64,000 bases of DNA from NCBI RefSeq assembly GCF_001611795.1, contig NZ_CP015098.1, forward strand, positions 8,370,001-8,434,000. Reading direction: 5' to 3'. How positions within the stretch are numbered: position 1 is the first letter of the stretch; every line of letters starts with the position of its first letter. Under the pieces are notes generated by a model. The model was not told where the DNA came from. It saw only the letters and a program-made list of their open reading frames with translations, and did not search any database. This DNA is from Streptomyces qaidamensis. GTDB lineage: Bacteria > Actinomycetota > Actinomycetes > Streptomycetales > Streptomycetaceae. The position numbers and the translations under genes are program-made. Shown piece by piece: positions 59,514 through 64,000 of the stretch.

Positions 59514-60218
59514 ATGGAACATCACGCACAACCGGCGGCCTGGGTGGAGGCGCTCGGCTGGACGAGCCTTGCCGTAGCGTTCGCCGGCGCCCTGTTCATC
59601 ACCGTCGACATCTTCGGCCGTGGTTACCGCCAGAAGATGTGGATCATGAATCTGGTCTACCCGATCACCGCGCTGTACTGGGGACCCGTCGCAGTGTGGT
59701 TCTACGTGGTCCACGGGCGGCGGAACTCCCAGCCGGTCCTGGAGAAGCGGGGAGCGCCGGATCCCGAGCGGATGCCCAGGTGGAATGTGCTCTCCAAGGC
59801 GATCAGCCACTGCGGTGCCGGCTGCACCCTGGGCGACATCGCCGCTGAGTGGCTGGTGTTCGCCACCGGCCTGACGATCGCCGGCAAGGCGCTCTACGCC
59901 GACTTCGCGCTCGACTTCGTCTTCGCCTGGGTCCTGGGCGTGGTCTTCCAGTACTTCACCATTGTGCCGATGCGGAAAATCGGCCGTGCGAGGGGGATCT
60001 GGGCCGCGGTCAAGGCGGACACGCTGTCCATCATCGCTTTCCAGGTCGGCCTGTTCCTGGGGATGTGGATCTACCAGGAACTGTTCTTCGCGCCCGGGCT
60101 TCCCAAGACGACGGCGACCTATTGGATGCTGATGCAGGTGTCGATGGTGTTCGGGTTCTTCACGGCCTGGCCGGTCAATGCCTGGCTGGTCCGCAAGGGC
60201 TGGAAGGAGAAGATGTAG
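59514..60218 (+). CDS. DUF4396 integral membrane protein
   Basis: The 234-residue protein has six to seven predicted helices and the DUF4396 signature SHCGAGCTLGDIAAEW. The cysteine/histidine block in the membrane suggests metal binding. Members occur near copper and respiratory genes, but their role is unknown. ATG 59514 follows GAAGGGCGGGG. It is divergent from the SigF-like gene and shares its regulatory region. Confidence 0.9.
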   Translation: MEHHAQPAAWVEALGWTSLAVAFAGALFITVDIFGRGYRQKMWIMNLVYPITALYWGPVAVWFYVVHGRRNSQPVLEKRGAPDPERMPRWNVLSKAISHCGAGCTLGDIAAEWLVFATGLTIAGKALYADFALDFVFAWVLGVVFQYFTIVPMRKIGRARGIWAAVKADTLSIIAFQVGLFLGMWIYQELFFAPGLPKTTATYWMLMQVSMVFGFFTAWPVNAWLVRKGWKEKM

Positions 60219-60385
60219 GCCGGGCCGCGCCGGCACCGCGAGCCCGTGCGGGACCAGGGAGCCCAGGCCGAGCGACTCGCCCGTGCGGCACGCCGGGTTC
60301 CGCGGTGAAGAGTCGACCTCGTGCGCAGAATGAGCAGGCCGCGGCGGTACACGTCGGTCGATCGGCTCATCAGGAGACCAGCGAC

Positions 60386-60886
60386 ATGCGTGTCCGGTAC
60401 CTGGCACACGGGGTGCGGGCCTTGCTCCGCAACAACGGGCAGCCTACGGGTTCTCGGGTTCGATCACTGTCGCCCTGGGCCTCCTGAACGTCGAGGCCAA
60501 GGTGCCCGGAACAGCGCATCTCCTCTACTTCGCGTACTTCGCGCTGGGCGCGGCCGTCGCGTTCAGCGTGCTCGAACTACTGGCGTCGAGAAGCTTCCGC
60601 AGGCCGCTGGAGAAGGAACCGAGCGTCACGGCGCTGGGCGTCTCGCTCAGCCTGGTCTCCGTGGGCTCTTCGGCGGTGCAGGCCTGGGGCGGCCGCACAC
60701 TTCGTCCGGGGCGTGCTCGCCTGGCCGGTGACCGCCTTCCTGGTGTCCGTCGTCTACTGCGCGGTGGCGGGGATGGAACCGGGCCTGGCCCAGCGGGCCC
60801 AGGACTCGTCGTCACACGGCGACGAGACACAGCGGGAGACCGAGACGGAGGAGCGGGAAAGCCGCAGTGGTCACGAGGAGGAGTAG
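60386..60886 (+). pseudogene. Membrane-protein gene with two frameshifts
   Basis: Three consecutive frames read as one protein: MRVRYLAHGVRALLRNNGQP, then YGFSGSITVALGLLNVEAKVPGTAHLLYFAYFALGAAVAFSVLELLASRSFRRPLEKEPSVTALGVSLSLVSVGSSAVQAWG, then HFVRGVLAWPVTAFLVSVVYCAVAGMEPGLAQRAQD and an acidic tail ending at TAG 60884. The product would have four helices; the family is unknown to me. The breaks could be real decay or base-calling errors in GC-rich runs. Confidence 0.6.
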
Positions 60887-61009
60887 GGGCCCCGTGCACC
60901 ATGGGAGCCACGTCCTCCGGCCCAGCCGGGGGCGGCCGCTTTCCGTGCCGGGTGAACAGGTGTCGACGTCCGTCGCCGGGCGGCCGCGGAATGGGCCGCG
61001 CGCAGTGAG
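60887..61009. other. Intergenic, no gene recognised
   Basis: Nothing recognisable on either strand. Confidence 0.3.
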
Positions 61010-61180
61010 CTCCGGTGGCTGAGCCAGCCGGTCGGTTCACCGGGGCCCGGGGTCGCGCACCGGCACCCCTACCCCGGTGCCGCGAGCAGGATGCGCAAGG
61101 CAGGGGTCGGGGGGGGGAGGGCTGGTCGGAGGTGACGGCGGCAGCCGGCTCGGCGAGTCGCCCGACTGGCTCATCACGTC
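61010..61180 (-). pseudogene. C-terminal CBS remnant of a second ClC chloride channel gene
   Basis: Minus-strand pieces in changing frames read VGRLAEPAAAVTSDQP, ALRILLAAPG, VGVPVRDPGP and GEPTGWLSHRS. These match, in order, VGQLAEPSAVVVADQP, ALHALLSAAG, TGVPVLDRAHGEPVGWLSHQS at the end of the ClC protein at 29281. Nothing upstream of this segment survives. Confidence 0.65.
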
Positions 61181-61432
61181 GGCGGCGTCGCAGAACACGG
61201 TGAATGTGGCAGCGGCAGGGAGCCGAGCCGGCGCTTGCCTGCGCGCAAGGGACCCAGGGAGGCGGCGCTTGCCCGCGCAGCGGCTGCCTCCCTGCGGAAC
61301 GCGCGACCGCCCCCTGGGCCTGCGCGTATGCCCCTGAAAGCACTGAAACAGCCCGGCACGAGCCGGTTTATGGGCCGATGGGGGGAGGGACCCAGAGGCG
61401 CACTGTCCGCATGAACCGACCAGGAGACGTCC
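61181..61432. other. Upstream region of the pyruvate oxidase gene
   Basis: It includes a Shine-Dalgarno (CAGGAG) just before 61433. Short frames exist on both strands without homology. No clear promoter hexamers. Confidence 0.35.
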
Positions 61433-63235
61433 ATGAATCAAGTCGCTGACTACGTGCTGCAACGTCTGGCCGAGTGGGGTGTGCGGCGGGTCTACGGCTA
61501 TCCGGGCGATGGGATCAACGGACTGCTGGGTGCTTTCGACCGGGCCAAGGGTGAGCCGGAGTTCATTCAGGCGCGGCATGAGGAGATGGCCGCGTTCATG
61601 GCGTGCGCGCATGCCAAGTTCACCGGTGAGGTGGGCTGCTGTGTCGCCACGTCGGGGCCGGGCGCCGTCCACCTCCTCAATGGTCTGTACGACGCCAAGC
61701 TGGACCATCAGCCCGTCGTCGCCGTGGTGGGCCAGCAGAAGCGGCTGTCCCTCGGCACGCACTACCAGCAGGAGGTGGATCTCGAACGCCTGTTTGCCGA
61801 CGTGTCCGAGTTCTGCCAGATGGTGGTGCACCCGGGGCAGGCCCGGCACGTCATCGACCGGGCCTTCAAGACCGCGCTGACCACGCGCGGGGTCGCCACG
61901 ATCATCATCCCGAACGACATCCAGGAGGAGGATGCCCAGCCCTCGCCGCCGAAGAAGCACGGCTCGGTGTTCTCCAGCGTCGGCTGGAGCCGCCCGCGCG
62001 TCCTGCCCGACCCGGACGAGGTGCGCAAGGCCGCCGACATCCTCAACGAGGGAAGCAAGGTCGCCATGCTCGTCGGGCAGGGCGCCGCCCGCGCGTCGGC
62101 CGAGGTGGTCGAGGTGGCCGAACTGCTCGGCGCGGGTGTGGCCAAGGCCCTGCTCGGCCGTGAGGTGCTGCCCGACGACCTGACCTTCGTCACCGGCCCC
62201 ATCGGCCTGCTCGGCAGCAAGGCCAGCGACGACATGATCCGCGGCTGCGACACCCTCTTCATGATCGGCAGCAGCTTCCCGTACTCCGAGTGGCTCCCGG
62301 ACGAGGGGCAGGCACGAGGTGTGGAGATCGACATCGACGGGCGCATGATCGGCATCCGCTACCCGATGGAAGCGCATCTGGTGGGTGACTCCAAGGAGAC
62401 CCTGAAGGCGCTCATCCCTCTGCTGCGGCGCAAGGAGGACCGCGGCTGGCGGGAGAAGATCGAAAAGAACGTCGTCGAATGGAACGACCTGTGTGAGCGG
62501 TGGGCCGCCCAGCACTTCGACGGCACCATCAATCCGCAGGCCGTCGCGTCCGAACTCTCGAAGAGGCTGCCGGACGACGCCATCCTGACCGCCGACTCGG
62601 GCTCGGGCACCAACTGGTGGGCCCGCAACATCAAACTCCGGGAAGGCATGCGAGCCTCGCTGTCCGGCACCCTGGCCACGATGGGGCCGGGCACGCCGTA
62701 CGCCATCGCGGCGCGGTTCGCCTACCCGGACCGCCCGGTGATCGCCTTCGTGGGCGACGGGGCCTTCCAGATGAACGGTATGAACGAGATGATCACCGTC
62801 AAGCGGTACCTCGACCGGCTGTCCGGCCCGGCACCGTTCGTCTTCTGCGTGTTCAACAACCAGGACCTCAACCAGGTCACCTGGGAACAGCGCGCCATGT
62901 CCGGTGACCCCAAGTACCCCGGATCGCAGACCATCCCCGACATCCCCTACGCGGCCTACGCTCAGCTGATCGGCCTCAAGGGCATCGTGTGCGACGACCC
63001 GGCGAACATCGGTGCCGCCTGGGACGAGGCGCTGGCCTCCGAGGTCCCGGTCGTGCTCGAGTTCAAGGTCGATGCGGAGATCGCCCCGATCCCGCCGCAC
63101 ATCATGGCCGAGCAGGGCAAGAAGGCCGCCAAGGCCGCTCTGCACGACCCCGAGAGGGCGGGAATCACGGCCAAGGGCGTACGCCAGAAGGTGACGCAGT
63201 ACGCCGAGCACCTGCCGGGCCGGGGGAAGTCATGA
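61433..63235 (+). CDS. Thiamine-diphosphate-dependent pyruvate oxidase/dehydrogenase (PoxB-like)
   Basis: The 600-residue protein has the three-domain layout of the pyruvate oxidase/acetolactate synthase family. The N-terminal domain carries the catalytic Glu in QARHEEMAAFMACAHAK and SGPGAVHLLNGLYDAK. The middle domain is FAD-binding-type (VAMLVGQGAARASAEVVEVAELLG). The C-terminal domain has the ThDP motif GDGAFQMNGMNEMITVKRY...VFNNQDLNQ. PoxB enzymes decarboxylate pyruvate to acetate and pass electrons to quinone, which would feed the respiratory genes upstream; acetolactate synthase is unlikely without a small subunit. Its stop overlaps the SDR start. Confidence 0.88.
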   Translation: MNQVADYVLQRLAEWGVRRVYGYPGDGINGLLGAFDRAKGEPEFIQARHEEMAAFMACAHAKFTGEVGCCVATSGPGAVHLLNGLYDAKLDHQPVVAVVGQQKRLSLGTHYQQEVDLERLFADVSEFCQMVVHPGQARHVIDRAFKTALTTRGVATIIIPNDIQEEDAQPSPPKKHGSVFSSVGWSRPRVLPDPDEVRKAADILNEGSKVAMLVGQGAARASAEVVEVAELLGAGVAKALLGREVLPDDLTFVTGPIGLLGSKASDDMIRGCDTLFMIGSSFPYSEWLPDEGQARGVEIDIDGRMIGIRYPMEAHLVGDSKETLKALIPLLRRKEDRGWREKIEKNVVEWNDLCERWAAQHFDGTINPQAVASELSKRLPDDAILTADSGSGTNWWARNIKLREGMRASLSGTLATMGPGTPYAIAARFAYPDRPVIAFVGDGAFQMNGMNEMITVKRYLDRLSGPAPFVFCVFNNQDLNQVTWEQRAMSGDPKYPGSQTIPDIPYAAYAQLIGLKGIVCDDPANIGAAWDEALASEVPVVLEFKVDAEIAPIPPHIMAEQGKKAAKAALHDPERAGITAKGVRQKVTQYAEHLPGRGKS

Positions 63236-64000
63236 CGGACAAGCGCGGTAAGACCGAGGTCGTCGTCGTGACGGGGGCGAGCGGCGGCGTCGGCCGGGCC
63301 ACGGCCCGGGCCTTCGCCGCCCGCGGCGCCTCCGTCGCGCTGCTCGCCCGCGGCGAGGAGGGCCTGGAGGGCGCCGCCCGTGACGTGCGCGAAGCGGGTG
63401 GCCGCGCGCTGCCCCTGGTGGTCGACGTCGCGGATGCCGAGGCCGTCGACGCTGCGGCGGAACGGGTCGAGGCGGAACTCGGCCCGATCGACGTGTGGGT
63501 GAACGCCGCCTTCTCGACCGTCTTCGCCACGATTACCGAGGTCAAGCCGGAGGAGTTCCGGCGGGCCACCGAGGTGACCTACTTCGGTTTCGTGCACGGC
63601 ACCCAGGCGGCCCTGCGCCGGATGATGCCGCGCGACCGGGGCACCATCGTGCAGGTCGGCTCGGCGCTGGCGTACCGCAGTGTCCCGCTGCAGTCCGTCT
63701 ACTGCGGTGCCAAAAGCGCCATCCGGGGCTTCACCGAGTCCCTGCGGTGCGAGCTGTTGCACGATCGCAGTGGCGTGCGCGTCACCATGGTGCAGCTGCC
63801 CGGCCTGAACACCCCGCAGTTCAGCTGGGTACTGTCCCGGTTGTCCCGGCACCCGCGGCCGGTGTCTCCCGTCTACCAGCCGGAGGTCGCCGCCCGGGGC
63901 GTCCTCTACGCGGCCGACCACGCGGCGCGGCGTGAGCACTGGGTGGGCGGCTCCACCGTCGCCACCCTGCTCGGGCAGCGCTTCGCCGCCGGACTGCTGG
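63232..64000 (+). CDS. Short-chain dehydrogenase/reductase (3' end outside the window)
   Basis: At least 256 residues are visible. The Rossmann motif TGASGGVGRATARAFAARGA, the NAAF strand, the Ser in VGSALAYRSVP and the catalytic YxxxK (YCGAKSA) mark a classical SDR. PGLNTPQFSW follows, typical of SDRs of unknown substrate found with other oxidoreductases. ATG 63232 overlaps the pyruvate-oxidase stop (ATGA), so it is coupled and may act on a related metabolite. The frame is still open at the right edge. Confidence 0.9.
   Translation, partial: MTDKRGKTEVVVVTGASGGVGRATARAFAARGASVALLARGEEGLEGAARDVREAGGRALPLVVDVADAEAVDAAAERVEAELGPIDVWVNAAFSTVFATITEVKPEEFRRATEVTYFGFVHGTQAALRRMMPRDRGTIVQVGSALAYRSVPLQSVYCGAKSAIRGFTESLRCELLHDRSGVRVTMVQLPGLNTPQFSWVLSRLSRHPRPVSPVYQPEVAARGVLYAADHAARREHWVGGSTVATLLGQRFAAGLL

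Overview
The window looks like a Streptomyces chromosome, probably an accessory or arm region. Codon third positions are almost all G or C, starts are often GTG, and the gene families are typical of the genus (DUF3040, DUF4396, SigB/SigF-type sigma factors, Asp23, hydroxyectoine genes, LacI-controlled secreted sugar utilisation). No rRNA, tRNA, CRISPR array or intact transposon was seen. About a dozen genes are broken, shortened or reduced to fragments, often beside an intact paralogue.

Layout. 1-8.6 kb: the end of a secreted SGNH hydrolase with a ricin-type lectin domain, then a LacI regulator and a sugar operon (binding lipoprotein, GH42 beta-galactosidase, two ABC permeases) behind a readable promoter and LacI-type operator. 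8.7-12.2 kb: an NhaA remnant, an alanine/glycine symporter and a stretch of gene fragments. 12.2-19.8 kb: a small YqiJ-like membrane protein, a flotillin and a 1,640-residue AAA ATPase, the best candidate here for a poorly described system. 19.9-25.6 kb: antiporter, F420-type nitroreductase, a gutted PP2C phosphatase, MarR regulator, membrane protein, STAS protein and a decayed selB. 25.7-28.3 kb: a hydroxyectoine cluster in which ectB and ectD are intact but ectA and ectC have lost their cores. 29-46 kb: a membrane and cell-envelope stress set (ClC, DUF3040, slipin, NfeD, Asp23, SGNH hydrolase, lipoprotein, PRC-barrel proteins, retropepsin-like lipoprotein, site-2 protease with CBS domains, PP2C phosphatase, glycosyltransferase, cysteine-rich copper protein). 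46-60 kb: a SigB-like sigma factor in frame with a hemerythrin, a K+/H+ antiporter, a second lipoprotein paralogue, DUF4142, an alternative cytochrome oxidase (ctaC, ctaD, small subunit, ctaG-like), a lone qcrB, a SigF-like sigma factor and DUF4396. 60-64 kb: relics, then a thiamine-diphosphate pyruvate oxidase coupled to an SDR dehydrogenase cut by the right edge.

How it fits together. Much of 21-60 kb reads as a stress, redox and low-oxygen programme: partner-switching parts (STAS protein, PP2C phosphatase, two sigma factors), membrane homeostasis, ion antiporters, copper handling, and alternative respiration fed by a pyruvate:quinone-type enzyme. These units appear to be tied together by a 15-bp partly palindromic element, TTTGC-N5-GCAAA or variants, which I find upstream of about ten genes, including both sigma factors, the phosphatase and the STAS gene. 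It resembles a MarR-type operator, and a MarR regulator is encoded in the window, but that link is inference.
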